Under the pieces are notes generated by a model. That model saw nothing but the letters and a program-made list of their open reading frames with translations, was not told the origin of the DNA and ran no database searches. The position numbers and the translations under genes were made by a program. 64,000 nt of DNA from Nitrospirota bacterium (lineage in GTDB: Bacteria > Nitrospirota > Nitrospiria > Nitrospirales > Nitrospiraceae), in NCBI GenBank assembly GCA_040757595.1, contig JBFLWP010000004.1, forward strand, positions 1 to 64,000, in the 5' to 3' direction. Each line of letters starts with the position of its first letter. Position 1 is the first letter of the stretch. Positions 30,105 through 38,422 of this stretch are shown here, in pieces.

Positions 30105-31658
30105 TCAGCGGGCGTCCTGGGCGCATCGGAACCCGAGGTCGCTGAGCCTGAGCGACGGATCGACCCTGTACCGATCCGCGGATCGTACGAGCCCCGCATT
30201 ATAGAGCCACGACCCGCCGCGCAGCACTTTGGTGCTATTGTCGTAGTCCGAACTGGTCCACTCCCAGACATTGCCGGCCATGTGGTAAAGCCCGTAGGGG
30301 CTCTTGCCCGCCTCGTAACTCTCCACCGTGGCCAGGGTCCCGTAGCCGTTCCATCGGGTGTTAAACAGGGCATGCCGGCTGCTGGGCTCCTCATTGCCCC
30401 AGGGGTACTTCCGTCCATCTGTGCCTCGTGCCGCCTTCTCCCATTCCTGCTCAGTTGGTAACCGCTTCCCATAGTGCCGGCAGTAGGCGTCGGCATCATG
30501 CCACGTGACATTGACCACCGGCCGATCGCCGCTCCCCACCAGCGCCACCTGCTGCGACCAATCGGACGGTTGCGCCCGCCTCGTGTCTTGGATGAAGGTG
30601 GCATACAGCTTCGTCGAGACTTCGTACTTGTCGATGTAGAAGGCCTCCAGGGTGACGCGGCGCTCCGGCTTCTCATCCGCATCGCCGTCGTTGCTGCCCA
30701 TGATGAACTCCCCCGCCGGCACCAGCACCATCGGCGCCCCGTCTTTCCCCGTGATCTCGCGGCCCGTCTGGCGCAGGGCCTCGTATGGCCTGGCGCGGGC
30801 CACCGTGACCGGCAAGGCGCTCCGGACGCCGAGCACCTCCTCCCCCGGCAACAGCACCGGCGTCTGCTCGCGGTTGAGCTCCTCCACGGCGGTCTCCGCC
30901 ACCTGCTTCCGGACGTAGGGATACAGCTCCTTGAGGGTCACGAGCCCGTCCTTGTCCTGGTCGGCCTCCCCGTGCAGCCCCGTGAGCAACGCGTAGGTGA
31001 AGAGGCCGTGCCCGGCCTTGTCATAGTCCGAGCTGATCTGGGTGCCGGTGGATGCCGCGAGCACCACCACCTTGCCTGCCGCCAGGAGGGGGTTCTCCAG
31101 CGAGAGCACCATGGGCCGGGCGCCCTTGGCCAGCAGGGAGCGGCCGACGCTGCCGGAAAAGCAGGAATCCAGCAGGACGAGCACCTGTTTGGCCGGCAAC
31201 GCGTTCAGCGACTCGTACAGGGCCTTGAGCGGATACAAGCCGTCGGGGTAGTCCGGGTGTCCGTCCCAGGGGACCAGAAAGGCGTCGCCGGTCTTCGGAT
31301 CGGGCGTGCCGTGCCCGGCGTAGTAGACATAGACCACGGACTCCGGCTTGACCCGCATCCGCAGCCACTGGCTCACGGTGCGCAAGTCGTTGCCCGTCGC
31401 CTTGGCGTCGGTCAGGAGCCGGATATGGGACCTGGGGATGCCCGCCTGCGTCTCCAGCAGCTTGGCGACCGCTTGGGCGTCCTGCACCGCGTAGGCGACT
31501 TTCGGGATGACCTCCTCGCGGTACTGGCTGATGCCGATGACCACCGCGTAGGCGTCGGGCTGTTGGAATTCCTGGATCGCGGCAGAGGCGGGCAAGGGGA
31601 GCAGAGCCGAGGCGAGGACGGACGCGAAGGCGACGAGGGAGCATCGCGCGTGTCGCAT
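30105..31658 (-). CDS. Secreted caspase-like/FGE-sulfatase-fold protein, DGR target
   Basis: 517 residues. A signal peptide (to about residue 27, PASAA) precedes a caspase-like peptidase domain with His116 (YYAGHG) and Cys166 (LLDSCFSGS). A calcium-type EF-hand loop (DQDKDGLVTLKE, 233-244) follows, and the C-terminal half (about 305-517) is a formylglycine-generating-enzyme/C-type-lectin fold (VPAGEFIMGS, RLPTEQEWEKAARG, WEWTSSD). The last ~35 residues (VLRGGSW to FRCAQD) are the variable repeat. DGRs commonly diversify such ligand-binding folds; here the diversified face would select what the peptidase is directed to. It has GGAGG before ATG 31658 and a good promoter, so it may still be expressed with a frozen variant. 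Confidence 0.87.
   Translation of the reverse strand: MRHARCSLVAFASVLASALLPLPASAAIQEFQQPDAYAVVIGISQYREEVIPKVAYAVQDAQAVAKLLETQAGIPRSHIRLLTDAKATGNDLRTVSQWLRMRVKPESVVYVYYAGHGTPDPKTGDAFLVPWDGHPDYPDGLYPLKALYESLNALPAKQVLVLLDSCFSGSVGRSLLAKGARPMVLSLENPLLAAGKVVVLAASTGTQISSDYDKAGHGLFTYALLTGLHGEADQDKDGLVTLKELYPYVRKQVAETAVEELNREQTPVLLPGEEVLGVRSALPVTVARARPYEALRQTGREITGKDGAPMVLVPAGEFIMGSNDGDADEKPERRVTLEAFYIDKYEVSTKLYATFIQDTRRAQPSDWSQQVALVGSGDRPVVNVTWHDADAYCRHYGKRLPTEQEWEKAARGTDGRKYPWGNEEPSSRHALFNTRWNGYGTLATVESYEAGKSPYGLYHMAGNVWEWTSSDYDNSTKVLRGGSWLYNAGLVRSADRYRVDPSLRLSDLGFRCAQDAR
30126..30221 (-). repeat. DGR variable repeat (VR)
   Basis: Codons ~480-511 of the caspase/FGE-fold target. Positions equivalent to asparagine codons in DGR templates are here CTC, TAC, GTC, CTC, CTC and AGC: all end in C, as expected if AAC codons had been randomised at both adenines. 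The flanking codons (GGSW, LGFR) are conserved. Confidence 0.75.
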
Positions 31659-31721
31659 GGGCACCCTCCAGCGTAGCGACGCGAGGCGGAAAGGCGAAAC
31701 CGCGAGACCGCCGTCTGGGAA

Positions 31722-31750
31722 ACAATACGTCTCATCGGCCCATCTGTCAA
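31722..31750 (-). promoter_or_regulatory. Promoter of the DGR target operon
   Basis: On the minus strand TTGACA (31745-31750), 17-bp spacer, TATTGT (31722-31727), giving a ~57-nt leader to the ATG at 31658. The rest of the 200-bp gap to the DoxX gene holds a GC-rich palindrome (CTCCCGCGGGAG) and nothing else that I recognise. Confidence 0.7.
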
Positions 31751-31861
31751 CCCGCCAAGGCCGGCCACTCCCCCCGCATGGGACGGGGCTCCCGCGGGAG
31801 AGGGGCGTGGCGGAGGCAGGCCCCGCCCACCGCCCTGGTCTCCCCGCCTTGGCAGCCAACG

Positions 31862-32314
31862 TCAGCGGGCCAGCTTCTTCGCGACCAGCCCGTCCACCGA
31901 CCAGCGGCCGGCCCCGGTGAGGACCAGCGCGGCGGCGATCGCGATGGCCAGCAGATGATACTCGTAGCCCTCGCCCGCCTGCTTCCCGAACCAGTTCATG
32001 AAGAACCCGTGCGGGAGATGGACCAGCGTGATCGCGCCGGCCATGATGAAGGCCAGGCTGGCGGCCACGAAGCGGGTCAGGAACCCGACCAGCAGGCCGA
32101 GGCTCCCGAAGAACTCCCCGACGATCACGAGGAACGCGATGAGCGCGGGGAGGTGCATCTGCTCCGTGAAGAAGCCCATGGTGCCCGCAAAGCCGAATCC
32201 TCCGTACCATCCCAGCATCTTTTGCGCCCCGTGGGGAAAGAAGACCACCCCCAGCATGACCCGCAGGACCAAGCTGGACCAGGCCTGGTCCGTCTGAAAG
32301 AGCTTGCGCAGCAT
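31862..32314 (-). CDS. DoxX family membrane protein
   Basis: 150 residues with four predicted membrane helices (for example LVLRVMLGVVFFPHGAQKML and ALIAFLVIVGEFFGSLGLLV) and the DoxX-type HGAQKMLGW motif. Members associate with redox/thiol stress systems or terminal oxidases, but the function of most is unknown. ATG 32314 has AGGAGGG upstream. It sits between the aminotransferase of the polysaccharide locus and the DGR, and its role there is unclear. Confidence 0.88.
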   Translation of the reverse strand: MLRKLFQTDQAWSSLVLRVMLGVVFFPHGAQKMLGWYGGFGFAGTMGFFTEQMHLPALIAFLVIVGEFFGSLGLLVGFLTRFVAASLAFIMAGAITLVHLPHGFFMNWFGKQAGEGYEYHLLAIAIAAALVLTGAGRWSVDGLVAKKLAR

Positions 32315-32351
32315 CTCAGCCCTCCTTTGTTTATCAGGCTGATCGTAAAGG

Positions 32352-33470
32352 TCAGTGGCGGGCGTAGAAGGTCTTGATCTGATCCACGACGTAGGCGAGC
32401 TGCTCGTCGGCCAGCTCGGCGTAGATCGGCAGGGAGAGCGCCTCTTCGGACGCCCGCTCGGACTCGGGGAAGGCTCCCTTCTGGTGGCCCAAGTCGCGGT
32501 AGCAGTCCTGGAGGTGCATGGGAACGGGGTAGTACACCTCCGTCCCGACGCCCTTGTCCTTGAGGTAGGCCTTGAGCTCGTCCCGCCTCTGGGCCCGGAT
32601 CGTGTACTGGTTGAAGACATGGCAGTTGCCCGCCTGGGGCTTGGGAAGCGTCACCCGGGGCGGAAGCTTGGCCTCTTCGAACAGCCGCTCGTACCGGGTC
32701 GCGTTTCGCCGCCGGCCTTCAGTCCAGCGATCCAAGTGCTTGAGCTTGACGCTCAACACCGCAGCCTGCAGCGCATCCAGCCGGCCGTTGATCCCGACCC
32801 GCTCGTGCACGTAACGGATCCGGCTCCCATGGACCCGGAGCATGGCCAGGGTTTCGGCCAGCTTGGCATCGTTCGTGGTGACCAGGCCTCCGTCTCCGAA
32901 CCCGCCCAGATTTTTGGACGGGAAGAAGCTGAAGCAGCCGGCGTCGCCCAGGGCTCCGGCCTTGATCCCGTTCCGGGCCGCGCCGATCGCCTGACAGGCA
33001 TCCTCGATCACCGCCAGCTTCTTGCGCCGCGCGACTTCGTTGATGGCTTCCATCTCGGCACACTGGCCGAACAGATGGACCGGAATGATCGCCCTGGTCC
33101 GTTGCGTGATCGCCCGCTCCAGGAGGGTCGGATCCATGTTGAACGTGTCCGGCTTGATGTCCACGAACACCGGCCTGGCTCCGAGCCGGGAGACGGCCCC
33201 GGCCGTCGCGAAAAAGGTGAAGGGGACGGTGACGACCTCGTCTCCCGCCTTGACACCGGCCGCCATCAGCGCCAGGAGCAGCGCGTCGCTGCCGGACGAG
33301 ACCCCGACCGCACGAGCGGCGCCGACGTACTGGGCCACGGCTCGTTCGAATTCGACGACCCTGGGTCCCAGGATGAAGCCCTGCTCTTCGCAGACCTCCT
33401 CCACGGCCGCCATGACTTCTTTCCGGATCTCCCTGAACTGCGCCTTCAGGTCCAACAGCGGAACGTGCAC
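32352..33470 (-). CDS. DegT/DnrJ/EryC1/StrS-type sugar aminotransferase
   Basis: PLP-dependent transfer of an amino group to a keto sugar nucleotide in surface-polysaccharide synthesis. About 372 residues; [11 protein letters not shown] (phosphate contact), EDACQAIGA and the PLP lysine in [14 protein letters not shown] are clear. GTG 33470 ([11 protein letters not shown]) is chosen because AAGGAG lies six bases upstream and the family begins there; GTG 33473 and ATG 33518 are alternatives. It is the last gene of the polysaccharide locus on this strand, downstream of a glycosyltransferase. Confidence 0.92.
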   Translation of the reverse strand: MHVPLLDLKAQFREIRKEVMAAVEEVCEEQGFILGPRVVEFERAVAQYVGAARAVGVSSGSDALLLALMAAGVKAGDEVVTVPFTFFATAGAVSRLGARPVFVDIKPDTFNMDPTLLERAITQRTRAIIPVHLFGQCAEMEAINEVARRKKLAVIEDACQAIGAARNGIKAGALGDAGCFSFFPSKNLGGFGDGGLVTTNDAKLAETLAMLRVHGSRIRYVHERVGINGRLDALQAAVLSVKLKHLDRWTEGRRRNATRYERLFEEAKLPPRVTLPKPQAGNCHVFNQYTIRAQRRDELKAYLKDKGVGTEVYYPVPMHLQDCYRDLGHQKGAFPESERASEEALSLPIYAELADEQLAYVVDQIKTFYARH

Positions 33471-33495
33471 CACGGTCTCCTTCGGGTCAACGCCT

Positions 33496-34692
33496 CTAAC
33501 GGGCTGCTGGTGTACCATAGCCCGGCGCAACTCTCAAGCGATTCCGCTCTTGCGCCTCGTCGAGCAGGCGGCCGTACTCCTGCTCCTGCCGGCGCACCAT
33601 CTCCCGGATGTCGAACTCGGGGGAGAGGGACTGCCCTTGGAGGCCCATCAGCCCGGCGCGAGCCGGATCGGCCAGCAGCCGGAGCACCGAGCCTGCGATC
33701 CCATCCGTGTCCCCCGGACGGACCAGATACCCGTTGACTCCGTCCCGTATCACTTCCTCCGCCCCGTCCACCCTCGTGCCCACCACCGGCACCCCGCTGA
33801 CCAGGGCCTCCAGATAGACCCGGGGCAGCCCCTCCCAGAGGGACGTCAGCACGAACAGGTCCAGGCAGCGCATGAGCTCGGGCACGTCGCGACGCCAGCC
33901 GAGGAGCCGCACGACGCCGGACAACCCGAGCCGTTCGATCTCCCCTTCCACCACCCCGCGCAACTCTCCGTCCCCGACCAGGATGAACTGCGCGTCCGGC
34001 CTGGCCCGGTGAACTGCGGCGGCGACTCGCACAAAGTCCCTCGGCGCCTTCTGCGGCTTGAAAGGCGCGACCATGCCGACGACCGGCCTGGTCGGATCGA
34101 GCCCCAGGGCCCGCCTCTTTCCGTCCCGATCCACGCGGGTCCGGCGGATGGCTTCCAGATCCACCCCGCTGCGGACGACCGTGCAGCGATCCGGCGGGAA
34201 CAGTCCCAGCTCGATCCCCTGCCGACGGTTGGCCTCGGACACGGAGAAGAACCGGGTGGTGACCCGGGCGGCAGCTCGCTCCGCGGCGATCAGGGTCCGG
34301 CGGAGCAGCGGGTGCCTGGAGCTGGGAAATCCGAATCCGTGAATCGTATGGACGATGATCGGAACCCCGGCCAGCTTCGCGGCCCACCGTCCCAGAATCC
34401 CGGCCTTGGAGCTGTGCGTGTGGACGATCGTGGGACGGAGGCGCCTCAGCAGCCTGGTGAGCGCGAGCAGGGCGCGCAGGTCCAGGAGCGGATTGATCTG
34501 CCGAACCAACGAGGGAACCTGATGGAACTCGACCCCGGCCAGCGACCGGGCCTCCTCGTCCAGCAGCCCCGGCTCCCCGGCGATCAGGATCGGACGGAAC
34601 CGGGCCCGGTCCAGGTGGGCGACGGTGAACAGCGTGTTCTGCTGCGCGCCCCCGAGCTCCAGTTTGGTGAGGATGTGGGCGACCGTGGTCAT
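33496..34692 (-). CDS. Glycosyltransferase family 4 protein
   Basis: 398 residues with the GT-B fold. The N-terminal glycine motif ([11 protein letters not shown]) and the C-terminal GT1/GT4 signature ([21 protein letters not shown]) hold the nucleotide-sugar contacts. The variants [15 protein letters not shown] and HGFGF resemble transferases adding sugars to undecaprenyl-linked intermediates. Donor and acceptor are not inferable. It is part of the polysaccharide locus. Confidence 0.9.
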   Translation of the reverse strand: MTTVAHILTKLELGGAQQNTLFTVAHLDRARFRPILIAGEPGLLDEEARSLAGVEFHQVPSLVRQINPLLDLRALLALTRLLRRLRPTIVHTHSSKAGILGRWAAKLAGVPIIVHTIHGFGFPSSRHPLLRRTLIAAERAAARVTTRFFSVSEANRRQGIELGLFPPDRCTVVRSGVDLEAIRRTRVDRDGKRRALGLDPTRPVVGMVAPFKPQKAPRDFVRVAAAVHRARPDAQFILVGDGELRGVVEGEIERLGLSGVVRLLGWRRDVPELMRCLDLFVLTSLWEGLPRVYLEALVSGVPVVGTRVDGAEEVIRDGVNGYLVRPGDTDGIAGSVLRLLADPARAGLMGLQGQSLSPEFDIREMVRRQEQEYGRLLDEAQERNRLRVAPGYGTPAAR

Positions 34693-34730
34693 GGCGAGTT
34701 TTGGGCTTTTAGTTAGGAGTTGGCCGGATG

Positions 34731-34750
34731 CTCACGATTCACAGCTCACG
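34731..34750. repeat. GTGANNN heptamers at a coding 3' end
   Basis: On the minus strand the units read GTGAGCT, GTGAATC, GTGAGCA. They encode the last residues (VSCES) and the stop of the FAD-dependent oxidoreductase. Confidence 0.65.
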
Positions 34751-36063
34751 ACCAGCGAGGCCAGTTGCCTAAGCCGCTCCGCCAGCCTCTTCCCCTGGCC
34801 GATCGCGTCCTCCATGGAGGTGTGTTCCCAGCGTCCGTACCGGCCGATCGAATGGATGCCCCTCCGTTCCAGCTCCTCTAGGATCGTGGGCAGGGCCCTG
34901 GCCCTGTGCCGGTCGAAGAGCACATAGGCGTAGCGGATGTCGCGCACGTCCGCCGCAACGAACTCGTCCCGCGGCGTCATGATCCCGGCCCGCTCCAGAC
35001 CCAGCCGGACCAGCCGGAGCACCTCTTCGGCCCGCTTCGTCTCGGTCGGCTGGTGGGAGATCTCCACGTAGAGCGAGCTGCACCCGGACGGCCCCAGCGA
35101 CGGGGAAAAGTTCATCGGGAAGCCGGCCCGGTAGAAGGGATAGTCCGGCTCGGGAAAGTAGATCCAGTGCATGTCGGTGAGCCGCTCCCGCGCCACGCCC
35201 AGATTGACGCTGTACACGGACACGCAGCGGAGGCCGGCCGCCTCTTCCCGGAGCGCTCGCGGCAAGTCCGTGCAGCGCCGGACCAGCTCCGGCACCGGAA
35301 TCGTCGAGACCAGCCGGTCATAGTCCACGACGGAGGTCCCGTTGGCCCCGTGCCGGAACGTGGCCTTCCGGCGCCCCGTATCCACCTCCACCAGCTCCGC
35401 CCCATAGGCGACCGGGCCGACCGACGGGAGAAAGGCCCCGGGCAGCACGGCGATGCCGCCCCGGTCCGGGTACAGGAACGACGGATTGTACCCGAAGGCC
35501 TTGTCCTTGATGCCCAGCGCGCCGTTGATCACGTCCTTCAGCTCGGGCTTGGGGATCAGCCAGGAGACCCAGTCGGCGGTCAGCTCGTCCAGGGATACCT
35601 GCCAGAGCTTCTCGTTGAACGGGACCATGAAGTGCTTCGCGAACCCCTCGCCCAGGTTCTCCAGAATCCAATCCTTGAACGACGCGAGTTCCGCCGCCGC
35701 CTTCCCGGCCGGTCTCGTCAACGTCGCGATGAACCCGACCAGACATTCGCGCACGACTTCGGGCGGCAGTCCGTAGGTGTTGACCTGGAACGGATACTCC
35801 GTGTAGGTCCGGTGCGAGTAGATGAAGGATCGGCGCCGGTGCTGGACCAGGCGGCCCTCGAGCAACCGCTCCACCAGCTCCTTGATCTCCGCCTGGCGGA
35901 AATGCAGGAGATGCCCGGTCATGTCGAAGGTGAAGCCGTTGACCCGGTAGGACCGGCAGAGCCCGCCCGCCTCCTGCTCCTTCTCAAACAGGCGGCAGGG
36001 CACCCCGTTCAAATGATGGGCCGTGCTCAGACCGGCAAGGCCGGCGCCCACGATCACGATCAT
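34732..36063 (-). CDS. FAD-dependent oxidoreductase (protoporphyrinogen oxidase/UDP-galactopyranose mutase-like)
   Basis: 443 residues. The N-terminal dinucleotide fold (VIVGAGLAGLSTAHHL) with the GGLCRSY loop marks an amine-oxidase/UGM-type FAD protein; FNEKLWQVSLDEL and the C-terminal SIGRYGRWEH resemble NAD(P)-binding proteins in capsule loci. It may reduce or isomerise a sugar nucleotide. ATG 36063 overlaps the stop of the upstream WecA-like gene in an ATGA. The C-terminus is written by a heptamer repeat. Confidence 0.83.
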   Translation of the reverse strand: MIVIVGAGLAGLSTAHHLNGVPCRLFEKEQEAGGLCRSYRVNGFTFDMTGHLLHFRQAEIKELVERLLEGRLVQHRRRSFIYSHRTYTEYPFQVNTYGLPPEVVRECLVGFIATLTRPAGKAAAELASFKDWILENLGEGFAKHFMVPFNEKLWQVSLDELTADWVSWLIPKPELKDVINGALGIKDKAFGYNPSFLYPDRGGIAVLPGAFLPSVGPVAYGAELVEVDTGRRKATFRHGANGTSVVDYDRLVSTIPVPELVRRCTDLPRALREEAAGLRCVSVYSVNLGVARERLTDMHWIYFPEPDYPFYRAGFPMNFSPSLGPSGCSSLYVEISHQPTETKRAEEVLRLVRLGLERAGIMTPRDEFVAADVRDIRYAYVLFDRHRARALPTILEELERRGIHSIGRYGRWEHTSMEDAIGQGKRLAERLRQLASLVVSCES

Positions 36064-37139
36064 GAGACGGACCGTCCTTCCCGCACCTCGGCCGGGACTT
36101 CCGCCGGCACGGGCGAAGCCTGCTGCCGTCCGGCCGCCCGGCCGGGGCCGTCCATGTCCACCCGCTTGAGGATCAAGGCTGCGACGCCGAGCCCCGCGAG
36201 GGTCAGCCCCAGCAGGACCAAGGCCGTATCCTGCCCGACCGACATGACCGCGAGCCCGATCCCGCCCAGCCCCGCGGCCGCCACGTAGCTCAGCACCACG
36301 ACCTGCGACACGGTCATGCCCCAGTGGCGCAGCCGCAGGGCCATGTGGTCCGGACTCCCCTGGAATACCGGCAGTCCGCGCAGGTACCGGACGTACATCA
36401 CGAACAGCGTGTCGAAGATCGGCACGCCCAGAATGAAGACCGGCGTCAGCAGCGAAACCTGGTGGGAGGCCGGATACCGGCCGATCATGGAGAGGGCCCC
36501 CAGCATGAGCCCCAGGAACAGGGCTCCGGCGTCCCCCAAGTAGATCGCCGCCGGATGGAAGTTGTAGCGCAGGAACCCGAGCAGGCTGCCGGCCAGGGCC
36601 GTCAGCATGAACGCGATGGTCTGATCGCCGTTCAACAGGGCGATCACGAGCAGGAAGCCGGAGCAGACCAGTCCGACCCCGGCCGCCAACCCGTCCATGA
36701 CGTCCAGCAGGTTGAAAGCGTTGATGATGCCGATCATCCAGACCACGGTCAGGCCCAGGCACAGCCATTCGGGGAAGGCGGCGATGTCGATCCTGATGCC
36801 GCTCTTGATGAGCACGAAGACGGCCAGGAACTGCCCGATCAGCTTGGTGCCGGGGGACAGGACGCCGAAGTCGTCGATCAGGCCGAGCAGGAGGACCAGC
36901 GTCCCGGCCAGGATGATCCCGAGCACGTCGTGCCGGAACTCGAAGGTGAAGGCCAGGCTGACCAGGAACGCCAGATAGACGGCCAGTCCGCCCAGGTACG
37001 GGACCGGCTCCCGCTGGTGTTTCAGACGTCCGTCCGGACTGTCCACGATGCCGTACTTGAGCGCAGCCTGCCGCGCCATCGGCACGCCGTACAGGCTCAA
37101 GAGAAAGGCCAGGACGAATGTCAGGATCGAGAGAAACAT
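36060..37139 (-). CDS. WecA/MraY-type undecaprenyl-phosphate sugar-1-phosphate transferase
   Basis: Polytopic membrane enzyme (359 aa, about 10-11 helices) that starts polysaccharide synthesis by moving a HexNAc-1-phosphate to undecaprenyl phosphate. Family motifs: LGLIDDFGVL (the DD pair near residue 90), NAFNLLDVMDGLA, LGDAGALFLG, and the cytoplasmic HMALRLRHWG histidine loop. It is translationally overlapped on both sides (19 bp with the upstream glycosyltransferase, ATGA with the downstream oxidoreductase), so it belongs to the operon. GlcNAc as the sugar is likely but not proven. Confidence 0.9.
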   Translation of the reverse strand: MFLSILTFVLAFLLSLYGVPMARQAALKYGIVDSPDGRLKHQREPVPYLGGLAVYLAFLVSLAFTFEFRHDVLGIILAGTLVLLLGLIDDFGVLSPGTKLIGQFLAVFVLIKSGIRIDIAAFPEWLCLGLTVVWMIGIINAFNLLDVMDGLAAGVGLVCSGFLLVIALLNGDQTIAFMLTALAGSLLGFLRYNFHPAAIYLGDAGALFLGLMLGALSMIGRYPASHQVSLLTPVFILGVPIFDTLFVMYVRYLRGLPVFQGSPDHMALRLRHWGMTVSQVVVLSYVAAAGLGGIGLAVMSVGQDTALVLLGLTLAGLGVAALILKRVDMDGPGRAAGRQQASPVPAEVPAEVREGRSVS

Positions 37140-38422
37140 GCCTTGGGTTTCTCCCGGACGGAACCCCCGCTCGGACAGTCTTCTGACGCGCCCTTAAGCG
37201 AGGACGGGCCGACGGAGCCGTACAGCCCGGACAGATAGGCCAGGTACGCGTCCAGCGAATGATCTCGGACCACCCTCTCCCGAGCCCTCCGGCCCATGGC
37301 CTCCGCCCGCTCCGGCCCGCGCAACAGGCCCAGCACGGCGTCGGCGACGGACTCGGGCGTGGCTTGCACCAGTCGCCCCACGGTCTCGTCCACCAGCTTC
37401 CCGGTGAGGCCGACTTCCGTCGCAACCGCCGCCGCGCCGCTGGCCATGGCCTCCAGCAGGGCCTGTGAGGGATAATTGTCCATCCGTTGCAGCGACACGA
37501 AGACGAGCGCCTGAGCGAGAACCGGCTCGACCTTCTCGCGCCAACCGACCTCCAGACAGTCGTCGAGCCCGTGGCGGCGGATCAGGGCTTCGACCTCCTC
37601 TCGGAGCGGCCCATCCCCCAGCAGGAAGAATCGGACGCCGGGGATCGCGTCCTTGAGCTGCGCGCGGACCAGTGCGCAGGCTTGGACGAAGAGGAGGGGA
37701 TTCTTTTCCTCGATCAGCCGGCCGGCAAAGACGACCCACGGCCGTTTGGCTTGGGCCGGTTGAAAGCGGGCGACATCCACCAGGCTGCCACCCGACACCC
37801 GGACCCGGTCCGGAGCCGCCCCTTCCCGTCGCGCCGTCTCGCCGATCGAGTCGGTCAGGGCGTCAACCAGCCTGGCCTTCTTGATCGCCCGACGATACAG
37901 CCAGAGCCCCAGCGAGGCGCCCACCAACTCGCGCAGGTTCGGACAGACGAGCGAGAGGATGGCCGGAGGAGCCAGGCCCAGGGTCTGCCAAGGCCATGCG
38001 AGGTAGGCCCCACCCAGCACCAGGTGGACCGCCGCCGGCCGCCGTCTCCGGAGCCACCGGCCGAGCAGCAGGGAACCGAGCCCATAGTCCAGCTTGCGGA
38101 TGAAAAAGATCAGTTGGTTTCGGACCGGGCCGCCATCGCCAGGCGACGGCGGGAGAAGCTGCGTCAACCGGCCGAACGGCTCCGGCAGGAGCAGCCCCGG
38201 CCTATGGGCCTCCGCCAACAGACCGGCTCTCACCAGTCCATCCCTCAGGGACTCATTGATTACGAGCTCGATCGGGACGCCCCTTCTGCGGAGCCCCTCG
38301 TAGGCCTGAGCAAACCGCCGCTCGGCCCCCCCCAACCCGTTGTTGTTGACCAGCACCAGGGCCACGGACCGGGGGTCACACGCATCCCCGCCCGATGACG
38401 TCTCATGCAGCAGCTCAGTCAC
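37121..38422 (-). CDS. Glycosyltransferase family 4 protein
   Basis: 433 residues. LVNNNGLGGAERRFAQ at the N-terminus and the C-terminal donor site (FAGRLIEEKNPLLF, QRMDNYPSQALLEAMASGAAA) define a GT4 enzyme. The start is GTG 38422, overlapping the stop of the asparagine-synthase gene by 8 bp (GTGACTGA). The C-terminal end is poorly conserved, ending in a Cys/Ser-rich tail that overlaps the next gene. Substrate unknown. Confidence 0.85.
   Translation of the reverse strand: MTELLHETSSGGDACDPRSVALVLVNNNGLGGAERRFAQAYEGLRRRGVPIELVINESLRDGLVRAGLLAEAHRPGLLLPEPFGRLTQLLPPSPGDGGPVRNQLIFFIRKLDYGLGSLLLGRWLRRRRPAAVHLVLGGAYLAWPWQTLGLAPPAILSLVCPNLRELVGASLGLWLYRRAIKKARLVDALTDSIGETARREGAAPDRVRVSGGSLVDVARFQPAQAKRPWVVFAGRLIEEKNPLLFVQACALVRAQLKDAIPGVRFFLLGDGPLREEVEALIRRHGLDDCLEVGWREKVEPVLAQALVFVSLQRMDNYPSQALLEAMASGAAAVATEVGLTGKLVDETVGRLVQATPESVADAVLGLLRGPERAEAMGRRARERVVRDHSLDAYLAYLSGLYGSVGPSSLKGASEDCPSGGSVREKPKACFSRS

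Noticed and set aside
29597-30461. Plus-strand frames opposite avd and the target 3' end
   Set aside because: Shadow of avd and the FGE-fold gene, whose conserved motifs lie on the minus strand.
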